Positions 44,738-54,536 of a DNA stretch of 64,000 nucleotides are shown piece after piece. The notes under the pieces are model-generated. The model searched no databases. It had not been told where the DNA came from and worked only from the letters and a program-made list of their open reading frames with translations. The stretch comes from Serratia rhizosphaerae. GTDB lineage: Bacteria > Pseudomonadota > Gammaproteobacteria > Enterobacterales > Enterobacteriaceae. Each line of letters opens with the position of its first letter. Position 1 is the stretch's first letter. The position numbers and the translations under genes are program-made. Where the stretch lies: assembly GCF_009817885.1 (NCBI RefSeq), contig NZ_CP041764.1:4216001-4280000 (forward strand), read 5' to 3'.

Positions 44738-45481
44738 ATGGAAAAAGTATCAGTCATTATGCCGGCCTATAACGCAGCGGCATCCATCAGGGCATCAATT
44801 CTGGGCGTGCTCAACCAGAGTTTCAGCGATTTTCAGCTGTACGTGATTGATGACGCCTCCACCGATGAGACGGCGGAGATTGTGGCGTCGCTGCGACATG
44901 AGCGCGTGACCTATGTCCGCAACCCACGCAATCAGGGGGTCGCGGCCACGCGCAATATCGGTATTGATATGGCGCGCGGCGACTATCTGGCGTTTTGCGA
45001 CAGCGATGACGTATGGCTGAGCAATAAGCTGGCGCGACAGGTGGAGATTCTGCAGTCCGGCCGTTACGACGTGGTGTGCTCGCATTACTACACCTTCGAA
45101 CAGGACCTGCATCAGGTGAAGAACTACCGCGGTGCGGCGGAGATTATCGACTATGCGGCGATGCTCAGGAGCAACCGCATCGGCAACCTGACCGGTATCT
45201 ACAATCAGCGGCGCACCGGCAAGGTCTACCAGCAACCGGTCGGCCATGAAGATTACCTGATGTGGCTGGCGGTGCTGGAGCGGGCATACAACGGCCTGGC
45301 GTACTGCGTGCCGGAACCGCTGGCATTTTACCGGGTTTCCGACCACTCGCTGTCCGGCAATAAGCTGCAGGCGGCGGACTGGCAGTGGAAAATTTACCGC
45401 CAGTATCTGGGGCTGTCATATCAGAAATCCTGCTACCTGTTCTTTACCTATTTGCTGAACGCGGCGATGAAACGCCAGTGA
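44738..45481 (+). CDS. Glycosyltransferase family 2
   Basis: A 247-residue GT-A glycosyltransferase. It begins VSVIMPAYNAAASIRASILG, with YVIDDASTDET near residue 33, YLAFCDSDDVWL near residue 82 as the metal-binding motif and GHEDYLMWL near residue 168 as the acceptor-side ED motif. GAGGAATT precedes the ATG. It is the third glycosyltransferase of the cluster. With the initiating transferase, this suggests a repeat of about four sugars. Confidence 0.88.
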   Translation: MEKVSVIMPAYNAAASIRASILGVLNQSFSDFQLYVIDDASTDETAEIVASLRHERVTYVRNPRNQGVAATRNIGIDMARGDYLAFCDSDDVWLSNKLARQVEILQSGRYDVVCSHYYTFEQDLHQVKNYRGAAEIIDYAAMLRSNRIGNLTGIYNQRRTGKVYQQPVGHEDYLMWLAVLERAYNGLAYCVPEPLAFYRVSDHSLSGNKLQAADWQWKIYRQYLGLSYQKSCYLFFTYLLNAAMKRQ

Positions 45482-45489
45482 GCGGTCTG

Positions 45490-47307
45490 ATGCCGGCGAT
45501 TGCCGCCGCCGCGCTGCTGCAGGGTATGCCGCCGCAGGAGTGTGCGCCGAATCTGCTGCAGAACCCCGGTTTTGAACAGGGGCTGCAGGGCTGGCGCGGT
45601 GAAGGCGCCGGGCGGGATAACGCGGCGCACGGCGGTGCGGCCAGCCTGCGCTACCACAATCAGGATGCCGCCCGCTATCGCACCTTCAGCCAGACGGTCG
45701 CGGCGCAGCCCGGCCAGGCAATCGCGTTTGGCGTCTGGCTGAAAGGGCGTGGGCTGAAGGGGGCGCCGCAGGACCGCGGTGCCAGCGTGTATATCCAGAG
45801 CTTTGATGCGCAGGGGCGTTTTCTGGAGGGACGCTACCCGACGGGAATCGTCGGCAACAGCGACTGGCGGCATATCTCGGCCCTGTACCGCGTGCCCCGT
45901 CGGGCGGCGCGGGTGACGCTGGGTCTGTATCTGCGCCGTGGCACCACCGGGACGGCGTGGTTCGACGATGCGTATGCCTGCGTGCTGTCGCCGCAGGCGG
46001 CGCTCTACCCGGCGGGTGGCCGTACGCTGATTGAAACGCCGTATCCACAGTGGGTAACGATCAGCAGCGTGCTGCTCAATCGGCAGCGCAAGGTTGTCGA
46101 CCAGACGAACCAGCGGCGGTATATCGCCGACCGCTATTGGCTGGATTATACGCCGCCGCCGCTGCCGCCGGGGGAATACCGCCTGCGCCAGCAGGTGACC
46201 GAAGCGCCGACAGGGCGCCGTCGCGGCAGTGAGATCGCACTGGATATCGGCCAGCCGACGCCGACGGTGGCGATTGACGGGCAGGGGTTTACCCGTCGCC
46301 GCGGCGAACGGATATTTCCGCTGGGGATTTACACCACCCGCAGCGGTGATGACGATCTGGCGCGCATCGCTGCCGCCGGTTTCAACAGCGTGCTCAATTA
46401 CCATTATGGCGTTGGCAAGGACGCCGACGCTTTTTTTCGCCGCAGCCGGCGTCACGGGCTGCAGGTGATCTACGCCATCAAAGATCTCTATGGCGGCAGC
46501 CGTTTTGCGCCGGCGACGCGCGGCAGCTATGCGGCGTTGGCCGCGGCCCAGATTAACCGGCTGAAAAACCAGCCTAATTTACTGGCCTGGTATATCAATG
46601 ATGAACTGGGGTTGGAGTTTTTGCCGCAGATTGCGGCCAGACACCAGCAGGTGCAGCGGCTTGACCGCCACCACCCGACGTTTCAGGTGCTGAATAAAAC
46701 CGCCACGCTGGACGACTATTTCAACAGTGCGGATATTTTGGCGACCGATCCCTATCCGGTCGGCTCGGAGACTCATCTGCGCCGCACCCTGCATGATACG
46801 CAGCAGACCGTGCGCGCGGCGCGTGGGGTGAAGGGCGCCTGGATGGTGATTCAGATTATGGACCACGCCGCTTACGACAGCCGCCGCCAGGCGCGGGCGC
46901 CGACGGAAGATGAAATCCGCGCCCAGGCCTGGCTGGCGCTGATCGGCGGCGCACGCGGGCTGCTGTTTTACTCCTATAACGACCTGTTTTATCAACAGCA
47001 GCGCGGCCGTTTCAAGCGCGCTGCGTTTGAAGCGCAGTGGCGCGGTATTGCCCGCGTAGCGCGGCAGATAAACAGTTTCAGCCCTTATCTGCTTACTGGT
47101 GACGGTGTAACTTTGAGGTTGGCTGGCCCTGCGGCGGCGCGGATCTTTGTGCGCGGCGACAGCGCGTTGCTGCTGGGCGCCAATCCCGAGGCGTACCCGG
47201 TGACGCTGCGCCTGACGTTGCCGGATGGCTGGCGCCATCAGACGCGGCGCACGCTGGCGGTGCCATTGCCGCCGTTTGGCGCCGTTCATCTGCCGTTACA
47301 CCGTTGA
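45490..47307 (+). CDS. Putative glycoside hydrolase with carbohydrate-binding domain
   Basis: A 605-residue protein, last in the cluster. Residues 20-160 look like a jelly-roll carbohydrate-binding module (LLQNPGFEQGLQGWRGEG). From about residue 265 a TIM-barrel region follows (FPLGIYTTRSGDDDLARIAA; LLAWYINDEL near residue 360; FYSYNDL near residue 495). The Glu of NDEL is a candidate catalytic acid. It could trim or release the polymer. The start is uncertain: the ATG at 45490, or a GTG at 45478 that overlaps the previous stop. Either start gives a hydrophobic but uncharged N-terminus, so export is unclear. Confidence 0.65.
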   Translation: MPAIAAAALLQGMPPQECAPNLLQNPGFEQGLQGWRGEGAGRDNAAHGGAASLRYHNQDAARYRTFSQTVAAQPGQAIAFGVWLKGRGLKGAPQDRGASVYIQSFDAQGRFLEGRYPTGIVGNSDWRHISALYRVPRRAARVTLGLYLRRGTTGTAWFDDAYACVLSPQAALYPAGGRTLIETPYPQWVTISSVLLNRQRKVVDQTNQRRYIADRYWLDYTPPPLPPGEYRLRQQVTEAPTGRRRGSEIALDIGQPTPTVAIDGQGFTRRRGERIFPLGIYTTRSGDDDLARIAAAGFNSVLNYHYGVGKDADAFFRRSRRHGLQVIYAIKDLYGGSRFAPATRGSYAALAAAQINRLKNQPNLLAWYINDELGLEFLPQIAARHQQVQRLDRHHPTFQVLNKTATLDDYFNSADILATDPYPVGSETHLRRTLHDTQQTVRAARGVKGAWMVIQIMDHAAYDSRRQARAPTEDEIRAQAWLALIGGARGLLFYSYNDLFYQQQRGRFKRAAFEAQWRGIARVARQINSFSPYLLTGDGVTLRLAGPAAARIFVRGDSALLLGANPEAYPVTLRLTLPDGWRHQTRRTLAVPLPPFGAVHLPLHR

Positions 47308-47624
47308 CGCCGAACAGGCGTACCCCCAAATAGCCGGCAGCAATGCGAAATCTGTGCATTGGCGTCGGTTGTTTTTATTTATTCCAATAAATCAATAACA
47401 AACACCATTTTTTGTGCTTATCCAAAAGGGGTATTGCCGTAATTTCGCGCATTTTTCTCATGGCGTTGTGTTGATCGCAATCAATTTGCCGCCGTCGTTG
47501 CATCAGTAGCCTTGGCCGCAGAGTGAGCAATGACATATGTCGCGATGACCCCAGACCCGAACCCCCGGCGCAGCTGCCGGACAGTAAGGGACAATAACGA
47601 TAAAAGCCTTCAGGAGAACTCCGG
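47308..47624 (+). promoter_or_regulatory. narG control region: NarL, IHF and FNR sites
   Basis: This 317-base region carries a perfect FNR box TTGAT-N4-ATCAA at 47471-47484, which sets the expected start of transcription near 47519. Relative to that, AGGGGTA (47427-47433), a perfect inverted NarL heptamer, is at about -89. TACCCCC (47321-47327, 6/7) is at about -195. AATCAA (47390-47395), a partial IHF core, is at about -127. E. coli narG has NarL sites near -89 and -195 and IHF near -125 (established). Confidence 0.78.
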
Positions 47625-50600
47625 ATGAGCAAATTTTTAGACCGGTTCCGCTACTTTAAACAGCTGGCGGAGCCGTTCTCTGGTGAACATGGCCAGACGC
47701 TTAACAGTAACCGAGACTGGGAAGACGGCTACCGCAGCCGCTGGCAGCACGACAAAATCGTGCGTTCGACCCATGGCGTCAACTGCACCGGTTCGTGCAG
47801 CTGGAAGATCTACGTGAAAAATGGTCTGGTGACCTGGGAAACCCAGCAGACCGACTACCCGCGTACCCGTCCCGACTTGCCGAACCACGAACCGCGCGGC
47901 TGCCCGCGCGGCGCCAGCTACTCCTGGTATCTGTACAGCGCCAACCGCCTGAAATATCCGCTGATGCGCAAACGCCTGCTGAAGCTGTGGCGCGAAGCCA
48001 AGGCGCAGCACAGCGATCCGGTTGAGGCCTGGGGCGCCATCGTCAGCGATCCGGACAAGGCCAAGAGCTATAAAATCGCCCGCGGCCGCGGCGGCTTTGT
48101 GCGTTCCAGCTGGCAGGAGGTGAACGAACTGATTGCCGCCTCCAACGTCTATACTGCAAAAACCTTCGGCCCTGACCGTATTATCGGCTTCTCGCCGATC
48201 CCGGCGATGTCGATGGTGTCTTATGCGTCCGGCGCGCGTTACCTGTCGCTGATCGGCGGCACCTGCCTGAGCTTCTACGACTGGTATTGCGATCTGCCGC
48301 CGGCGTCGCCGATGACCTGGGGCGAGCAGACCGACGTACCGGAATCCGCCGACTGGTATAACTCCTCCTACATTATCGCCTGGGGCTCCAACGTGCCGCA
48401 GACCCGCACGCCGGACGCTCACTTCTTTACCGAGGTGCGCTACAAGGGCACCAAAACCGTGGCGGTGACGCCGGACTACGCCGAAGTGGCCAAGCTCTGC
48501 GACCAGTGGCTGAATCCGAAGCAGGGCACCGACAGCGCCATGGCACTGGCGATGGGCCATGTGATGCTGAAAGAGTTCCATCTGGATCGTCAGGTAGGCT
48601 ATTTCCGCGATTACGTGCGTCGCTATACCGATATGCCGATGCTGGTGCTGCTGGAGCCGCGCGACGAGGGTTACTACGCCGCCGGCCGCATGCTGCGCGC
48701 CAGCGATCTGGTGGACGCGCTGGGGCAGGACAACAATCCGCAATGGAAAACCATCGCGCTGGATGAGAAAAGCGGCCAACTGGTGGCGCCGCAGGGGTCA
48801 ATCGGTTTCCGCTGGGGCGAGCAGGGCAAATGGAACCTGGAACAGCGCGCCGGTCAGGCGCAGCAGCAGGTTGAGCTGCAGCTGAGCCTGCTGGGTTCGC
48901 ACGATGAGGTGGCCGAGGTCGGCTTCCCGTATTTCGGCGGCGCGGAAAGCGAACATTTCAACAGCGTGGCGCTGGAGCAGGTGTTGCGCCATAAGCTGCC
49001 GGTCAAGCGGCTGCAACTGGCGGACGGCAGTGAAGCATTGGTGGCCAGCGTCTACGATCTGACGATGGCGAACTACGGTCTCGATCGCGGGCTGGACGAC
49101 GCCAACTGCGCCGCCGACTACGACGATATTAAGGCCTATTCTCCGGCCTGGGCGGAGCAGATCACCGGCGTTTCCCGCCATAATATCATCCGCATCGCGC
49201 GCGAATTTGCCGACAACGCCGAGAAAACTCACGGCCGCTCCATGATCATCGTCGGCGCCGGTATGAACCACTGGTACCACATGGATATGAACTACCGCGG
49301 CCTGATCAATATGCTGATCTTCTGCGGCTGCGTTGGCCAGAGCGGCGGCGGCTGGGCGCACTACGTCGGCCAGGAGAAGCTGCGCCCGCAAACCGGCTGG
49401 CAGCCGTTGGCGTTCGGCCTTGACTGGCAGCGTCCGCCGCGCCAGATGAACGGCACCTCATTCTTCTACAACCACTCCAGCCAGTGGCGTTATGAAACCG
49501 TCGCTACCGAGGAACTGCTGTCGCCGCTGGCGGATAAATCCCGCTTCAGCGGCAGTTTGATCGACCTCAACGTGCGCGCCGAACGTATGGGCTGGCTGCC
49601 GTCCGCGCCACAGCTGAACACCAACCCGCTGCGGATTGCGGCGCAGGCGGCCGCGGCCGGGCAATCGCCGCTGGATTATACCGTCGATAGCCTGAAGCAG
49701 GGCGCGCTGCGCTTTGCCGCCGAACAGCCGGACGACCCGCAGAACTTCCCGCGCAATCTGTTCGTCTGGCGCTCTAACCTGCTGGGGTCCTCCGGCAAAG
49801 GCCATGAGTATCTGCTCAAGTACCTGCTGGGGACGGAAAACGGCATTCAGGGGACGGATTTGGGGCAGCAGGGCGGCGTTAAACCGCAGGAGGTGGAATG
49901 GCAGGATCAGGGCGGCGAAGGCAAGCTGGATCTGGTGGTGACGCTCGATTTCCGCATGTCCAGCACCTGCCTCTATTCCGACATCGTGCTGCCGACCGCC
50001 ACCTGGTATGAAAAAGACGACATGAATACCTCGGATATGCATCCGTTTATTCATCCGCTGTCGGCGGCGGTCGATCCGGCCTGGGAATCGAAGAGCGACT
50101 GGGAAATTTACAAGGGTATTGCCAAAACCTTCTCTGAGGTGTGCGTCGGCCACCTGGGGCAGGAAACCGACGTGGTGACGCTGCCGATCCAGCATGACTC
50201 CGCCGCCGAGCTGGCGCAGCCGCTGGGCGTACAGGACTGGAAAAAAGGCGAATGCGACCTTATTCCGGGCAAAACCGCGCCGCACATCATGGTGGTTGAG
50301 CGTGACTATCCGGCTACCTATGAGCGCTTTACCTCGCTCGGCCCGCTGCTGGACAAGCTCGGCAACGGCGGTAAGGGCATCAGCTGGAATACTCAAAATG
50401 AAGTCGACTTCCTGAAACAGCTGAACTACGTGAAGACCGATGGCCCGGCAGCCGGCCGGCCGAAGATCGACAGTGCGATTGACGCGGCGGAAGTGATTTT
50501 GTCGCTGGCGCCAGAGACCAACGGCCAGGTGGCGGTAAAAGCCTGGCAGGCGCTCAGCAACATCACCGGCCGCGACCATACGCATCTGGCGCTGAACAAG

Positions 50601-51386
50601 GAAGATGAAAAAATCCGCTTCCGTGATATTCAGGCCCAGCCGCGCAAGATCATCTCCAGCCCGACCTGGTCCGGTCTGGAAGACGAGCACGTCTCCTACA
50701 ACGCCTGCTACACCAACGTGCACGAGCTGATCCCGTGGCGCACCCTCAGCGGCCGCCAGCAGCTTTATCAGGATCACGAGTGGATGCGCGCCTTTGGCGA
50801 GAGCCTGCTGGTCTACCGTCCGCCGATCGACACCCGCGCCGCGCAGCCGCTGCTTAACCGGCAGCCGAACGGCAATAAGGAGAAGGCGCTCAACTTCCTG
50901 ACGCCGCACCAGAAATGGGGCATTCACTCCACCTACAGCGACAACCTGCTGATGCTGACGCTGTCGCGCGGCGGGCCGATCGTCTGGATGAGCGAGGAGG
51001 ACGCCGCCGATTTGGGCATTGCCGATAACGACTGGATTGAAGCGTTCAACGCCAACGGCGCGCTGACCGCCCGTGCGGTGGTCAGCCAGCGCATTCCGGC
51101 CGGTATGACCATGATGTACCACGCGCAGGAGCGCATCGTGAATATTCCGGGTTCGGAGATCACCAGCCAGCGCGGCGGTATCCATAACTCGGTCACCCGC
51201 GTCTGCCCGAAACCGACGCATATGATCGGCGGCTATGCGCAGCTGAGCTATGGCTTTAACTACTACGGCACCGTCGGCTCCAACCGCGATGAGTTTGTGG
51301 TAGTGCGCAAGATGAACCGTATCGATTGGTTGGACGGCGAAGGTAACGACGATACCCAGGGCAGCCAGCAGGAGAAAGCCAAATGA
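47625..51386 (+). CDS. narG: Respiratory nitrate reductase A, alpha subunit
   Basis: A 1253-residue molybdenum enzyme reducing nitrate to nitrite on the cytoplasmic face of the inner membrane. The FS0 cluster ligands begin HGVNCTGSCSWKIYV near residue 50, with a His in place of the first Cys. The molybdenum-site stretch is YDWYCDLPPASPMTWGEQTD near residues 222-240. The length matches E. coli NarG (1247). Its stop overlaps narH (ATGA). Expected to be induced anaerobically by FNR and by nitrate through NarL. Confidence 0.97.
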   Translation: MSKFLDRFRYFKQLAEPFSGEHGQTLNSNRDWEDGYRSRWQHDKIVRSTHGVNCTGSCSWKIYVKNGLVTWETQQTDYPRTRPDLPNHEPRGCPRGASYSWYLYSANRLKYPLMRKRLLKLWREAKAQHSDPVEAWGAIVSDPDKAKSYKIARGRGGFVRSSWQEVNELIAASNVYTAKTFGPDRIIGFSPIPAMSMVSYASGARYLSLIGGTCLSFYDWYCDLPPASPMTWGEQTDVPESADWYNSSYIIAWGSNVPQTRTPDAHFFTEVRYKGTKTVAVTPDYAEVAKLCDQWLNPKQGTDSAMALAMGHVMLKEFHLDRQVGYFRDYVRRYTDMPMLVLLEPRDEGYYAAGRMLRASDLVDALGQDNNPQWKTIALDEKSGQLVAPQGSIGFRWGEQGKWNLEQRAGQAQQQVELQLSLLGSHDEVAEVGFPYFGGAESEHFNSVALEQVLRHKLPVKRLQLADGSEALVASVYDLTMANYGLDRGLDDANCAADYDDIKAYSPAWAEQITGVSRHNIIRIAREFADNAEKTHGRSMIIVGAGMNHWYHMDMNYRGLINMLIFCGCVGQSGGGWAHYVGQEKLRPQTGWQPLAFGLDWQRPPRQMNGTSFFYNHSSQWRYETVATEELLSPLADKSRFSGSLIDLNVRAERMGWLPSAPQLNTNPLRIAAQAAAAGQSPLDYTVDSLKQGALRFAAEQPDDPQNFPRNLFVWRSNLLGSSGKGHEYLLKYLLGTENGIQGTDLGQQGGVKPQEVEWQDQGGEGKLDLVVTLDFRMSSTCLYSDIVLPTATWYEKDDMNTSDMHPFIHPLSAAVDPAWESKSDWEIYKGIAKTFSEVCVGHLGQETDVVTLPIQHDSAAELAQPLGVQDWKKGECDLIPGKTAPHIMVVERDYPATYERFTSLGPLLDKLGNGGKGISWNTQNEVDFLKQLNYVKTDGPAAGRPKIDSAIDAAEVILSLAPETNGQVAVKAWQALSNITGRDHTHLALNKEDEKIRFRDIQAQPRKIISSPTWSGLEDEHVSYNACYTNVHELIPWRTLSGRQQLYQDHEWMRAFGESLLVYRPPIDTRAAQPLLNRQPNGNKEKALNFLTPHQKWGIHSTYSDNLLMLTLSRGGPIVWMSEEDAADLGIADNDWIEAFNANGALTARAVVSQRIPAGMTMMYHAQERIVNIPGSEITSQRGGIHNSVTRVCPKPTHMIGGYAQLSYGFNYYGTVGSNRDEFVVVRKMNRIDWLDGEGNDDTQGSQQEKAK

Positions 51387-52927
51387 AAATTCGTTCGCAA
51401 GTCGGCATGGTGCTGAATCTGGACAAATGCATCGGTTGTCATACCTGTTCGGTCACCTGTAAGAACGTCTGGACCAGCCGCGAAGGCGTGGAGTACGCCT
51501 GGTTCAACAACGTGGAAAGCAAACCGGGCGTCGGCTATCCGCACGCCTGGGAAGATCAGGAGAAGTGGAAAGGCGGCTGGATCCGCAAAATCAACGGCAA
51601 GCTGGAACCGCGCATGGGCAGCCGCGTCGGCGTGCTGTCGAAGATTTTTGCCAATCCGCACGTGCCGGCGCTGGATGATTACTACGAACCGTTTGACTAC
51701 GACTACCAGCATCTGCACACCGCGCCGCAGGGCAAGCAGCAGCCGATCGCCCGGCCGCGATCGCTGATCACCGGCCAGCGCATGAAGAAGATCGAGAACG
51801 GTCCGAACTGGGAAGAGATTCTTGGCGGCGAGTTTGAAAAGCGCTCGCAGGATAAAAACTTCGCCAATATGCAAAAGGCGATGTACGGCCAGTTCGAAAA
51901 CACCTTCATGATGTATCTGCCGCGCCTGTGTGAGCACTGTCTGAATCCGGCGTGCGTGGCGACCTGCCCGAGCGGCGCTATTTATAAGCGCGGTGAAGAC
52001 GGCATTGTGCTGATCGACCAGGACAAGTGCCGCGGCTGGCGCATGTGCCTGACCGGCTGCCCGTACAAGAAAATCTACTTTAACTGGAAAAGCGGCAAGT
52101 CGGAGAAATGTATTTTCTGCTACCCACGCATCGAGGCCGGCCAGCCGACCGTCTGTTCGGAAACCTGCGTTGGGCGTATCCGCTACCTGGGCGTGCTGCT
52201 GTATGACGCCGACCGTATCGAACAGGCGGCGGCGACGGAAAATGAGCAGGATCTGTATCAGAGCCAGCTGGATATCTTCCTCGACCCGCACGATCCGGCG
52301 GTGATAGCCCAGGCGCTGGCGGACGGCGTGCCACAGAGCGTGATCGACGCCGCGCAGCAGTCGCCGGTGTACAAAATGGCGATGGACTGGAAGCTGGCGC
52401 TGCCGCTGCACCCGGAATATCGCACCTTACCGATGGTGTGGTACGTGCCGCCGTTATCGCCGATTCAGTCGGCGGCGGATGCCGGCGAACTGGCGCACAA
52501 CGGCGTACTGCCGGACGTCGACAGCCTGCGCATCCCGGTGCAGTACCTGGCGAACCTGCTGACCGCCGGCGATACCGCGCCGGTGCTGCTGGCGCTGAAA
52601 CGCATGCTGGCGATGCGCCACTACAAGCGCGCTGAAAGCGTGGACGGCGTGGTGGACACCAGCGCGCTGGAGCAGGTGGGACTGAGCGAAGCGCAGGCGC
52701 AGGAGATGTACCGCTATCTGGCGATCGCCAATTACGAAGACCGCTTTGTGGTGCCGTCCAGCCACCGCGAGCTGGCGCGCGAGGCCTTCCCGGAAAGCAA
52801 AGGCTGCGGCTTCAGCTTCGGCGACGGCTGCCACGGCAGCGACGGCAAGTTCAACCTGTTCAACAGCCGCCGTATCGATGCGATTGACGTGACGCAGAAA
52901 ACCGCGCGTCAGGAGGATGCCTCATGA
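51383..52927 (+). CDS. narH: Respiratory nitrate reductase A, beta subunit
   Basis: A 514-residue iron-sulfur protein passing electrons from NarI to NarG. Four Cys groups are visible: CIGCHTCSVTCKNVW near residue 16, CEHCLNPACVATCPSGA near residue 184, CRGWRMCLTGC near residue 217 (a Trp replaces one Cys, giving the [3Fe-4S] cluster) and CIFC...CSETCVG from residue 244. Overlaps narG and narJ by four bases each. Confidence 0.97.
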   Translation: MKIRSQVGMVLNLDKCIGCHTCSVTCKNVWTSREGVEYAWFNNVESKPGVGYPHAWEDQEKWKGGWIRKINGKLEPRMGSRVGVLSKIFANPHVPALDDYYEPFDYDYQHLHTAPQGKQQPIARPRSLITGQRMKKIENGPNWEEILGGEFEKRSQDKNFANMQKAMYGQFENTFMMYLPRLCEHCLNPACVATCPSGAIYKRGEDGIVLIDQDKCRGWRMCLTGCPYKKIYFNWKSGKSEKCIFCYPRIEAGQPTVCSETCVGRIRYLGVLLYDADRIEQAAATENEQDLYQSQLDIFLDPHDPAVIAQALADGVPQSVIDAAQQSPVYKMAMDWKLALPLHPEYRTLPMVWYVPPLSPIQSAADAGELAHNGVLPDVDSLRIPVQYLANLLTAGDTAPVLLALKRMLAMRHYKRAESVDGVVDTSALEQVGLSEAQAQEMYRYLAIANYEDRFVVPSSHRELAREAFPESKGCGFSFGDGCHGSDGKFNLFNSRRIDAIDVTQKTARQEDAS

Positions 52928-53649
52928 TGACGTTACGGATTATTGCCCGCCTGCTGGACTATCCCGATCAGGCGTTGTGGGATCATCAGGATGAGCTGCT
53001 GGCGGCGCTGGAGCCGGCCTGCGAGCTGGATCTGCACAACAGCGCGCAGCTGATGCAGTTTATCCGCGAGTTGTGCGCCCGCCCGCTGCTGGACACGCAG
53101 GCCGACTATTGCGAGCTGTTTGACCGCGGCCGCGCCACCTCGCTGCTGCTGTTTGAGCATGTGCACGGCGAATCGCGCGACCGCGGGCAGGCGATGGTCG
53201 ACCTGATGACGCAGTATCGTGCCGATGGGTTACAGATCGACAGCCGCGAACTGCCGGATTTTCTGCCGCTGTATCTGGAGTATCTCGCCAGCCGCAGCCA
53301 TGAGGCGGCGCGCGAGGGCTTGCAGGACATCGCGCCGATTCTGGCGCTGCTGGGCGCGCGCCTGCATCAGCGCGGCAGCGCATATGGCGTGCTGTTCGAC
53401 ATTCTGCTGGCGCTGTCCGGCAGCGATATTCAGGCGCAGGCGCTGCAGCAGCAGGTGGCCGCAGAGGCGCGCGATGATACGCCGCAGGCATTGGATGCGG
53501 TATGGGAAGAGGAACAGATTAAGTTTCTCGGCGAACCGCAGGGCTGCGCTTCCGCGCAGCAAACCGCACACCAGCGGCGCTTCGCCGGTGCGGTGGCGCC
53601 GCAGTATCTCGATCTGTCGGATGCGTTAACCGGAACCCAAGGACGCTAA
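52924..53649 (+). CDS. narJ: Nitrate reductase assembly chaperone NarJ
   Basis: A 241-residue TorD-family chaperone that inserts the molybdenum cofactor into NarGH and is absent from the final enzyme. The strongly conserved stretch ELFDRGRATSLLLFEHVHGE lies near residues 62-81, and ARDDTPQALDAVWEEEQIKF near residues 180-200. Start ATG at 52924 overlaps narH; a second ATG follows directly. Confidence 0.96.
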   Translation: MMTLRIIARLLDYPDQALWDHQDELLAALEPACELDLHNSAQLMQFIRELCARPLLDTQADYCELFDRGRATSLLLFEHVHGESRDRGQAMVDLMTQYRADGLQIDSRELPDFLPLYLEYLASRSHEAAREGLQDIAPILALLGARLHQRGSAYGVLFDILLALSGSDIQAQALQQQVAAEARDDTPQALDAVWEEEQIKFLGEPQGCASAQQTAHQRRFAGAVAPQYLDLSDALTGTQGR

Positions 53650-53651
53650 TC

Positions 53652-54329
53652 ATGCAATTTCTCAATCAGTTTTTCTTCGATATCTATCCGTATCTGGCGG
53701 GGACGATTTTTCTGGTCGGCAGTTGGCTGCGCTACGATTACGGCCAGTACAGCTGGCGCGCCGGCTCCAGCCAGATGCTGGATAAAAAGGGGATGCGGCT
53801 GGCCTCCAACCTGTTTCACATCGGCATCCTGGGGATTTTCTTCGGCCACCTGTTCGGCATGCTGACGCCGCACTGGATGTATCAGGCATTTTTGCCGATC
53901 GACGTGAAGCAGAAGCTGGCGATGATCGCCGGCGGCATCTGCGGCCTGATGACGCTGGCGGGCGGCGCGCTGCTGCTGAAGAGGCGTCTGACCAACCCGC
54001 GGGTGCGGGCGACCAGCAGCGTCGCCGATATTCTGATCCTGACGCTGCTGGTGGTGCAGGTCTGTCTGGGGCTGCTGACCATTCCGTTCTCCGCCCAGCA
54101 TATGGACGGCAGCGAGATGATGAAGCTGGTGGGCTGGGCGCAGGCGGTGGTGACCTTCCAGGGCGGCGCGTCGCAGCACCTTGACGGTGTGGCGCTGATC
54201 TTCCGCCTGCATATGGTGCTGGGGATGACGCTGTTCGTGCTGTTCCCGTTCTGTCGTCTGGTGCATATCTGGAGCGCGCCGGTCGAGTATCTGACCCGCC
54301 GTTATCAGCTGGTGCGCAACCGTCGTTAA
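53652..54329 (+). CDS. narI: Respiratory nitrate reductase A, gamma subunit (cytochrome b)
   Basis: A 225-residue membrane cytochrome b that oxidises quinol and passes electrons to NarH. Five helices are visible. Haem-ligating histidines are in LFHIGILGIFFGHLFG near residues 56-66 and in LHMVLGM/LVHIW near residues 186-207. It follows narJ after two bases and is followed by a strong terminator. Confidence 0.96.
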   Translation: MQFLNQFFFDIYPYLAGTIFLVGSWLRYDYGQYSWRAGSSQMLDKKGMRLASNLFHIGILGIFFGHLFGMLTPHWMYQAFLPIDVKQKLAMIAGGICGLMTLAGGALLLKRRLTNPRVRATSSVADILILTLLVVQVCLGLLTIPFSAQHMDGSEMMKLVGWAQAVVTFQGGASQHLDGVALIFRLHMVLGMTLFVLFPFCRLVHIWSAPVEYLTRRYQLVRNRR

Positions 54330-54361
54330 GTATTTTAACAATCTCTCTGATACAGACAGAT

Positions 54362-54390
54362 GCCGTATGGTATAAGCCATACGGCTCTTT
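54362..54390 (+). terminator. narGHJI terminator
   Basis: A 9-bp perfect stem (GCCGTATGG 54362-54370, CCATACGGC 54377-54385) with a six-base loop, followed by TCTTT and a later TTTT. Confidence 0.8.
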
Positions 54391-54536
54391 GAGCTTTTAG
54401 CTTATACAGTTATCATTCCGACGGAATTCTTTGATTCAAAATGCTTATGTCGTCCAGTTCTGTTTCTCTTGAACTAAGATTCAACGCATAGAATTGAGGG
54501 ATGGTTTTTTTTTATCGTTTTATGGGATGCTGATTG

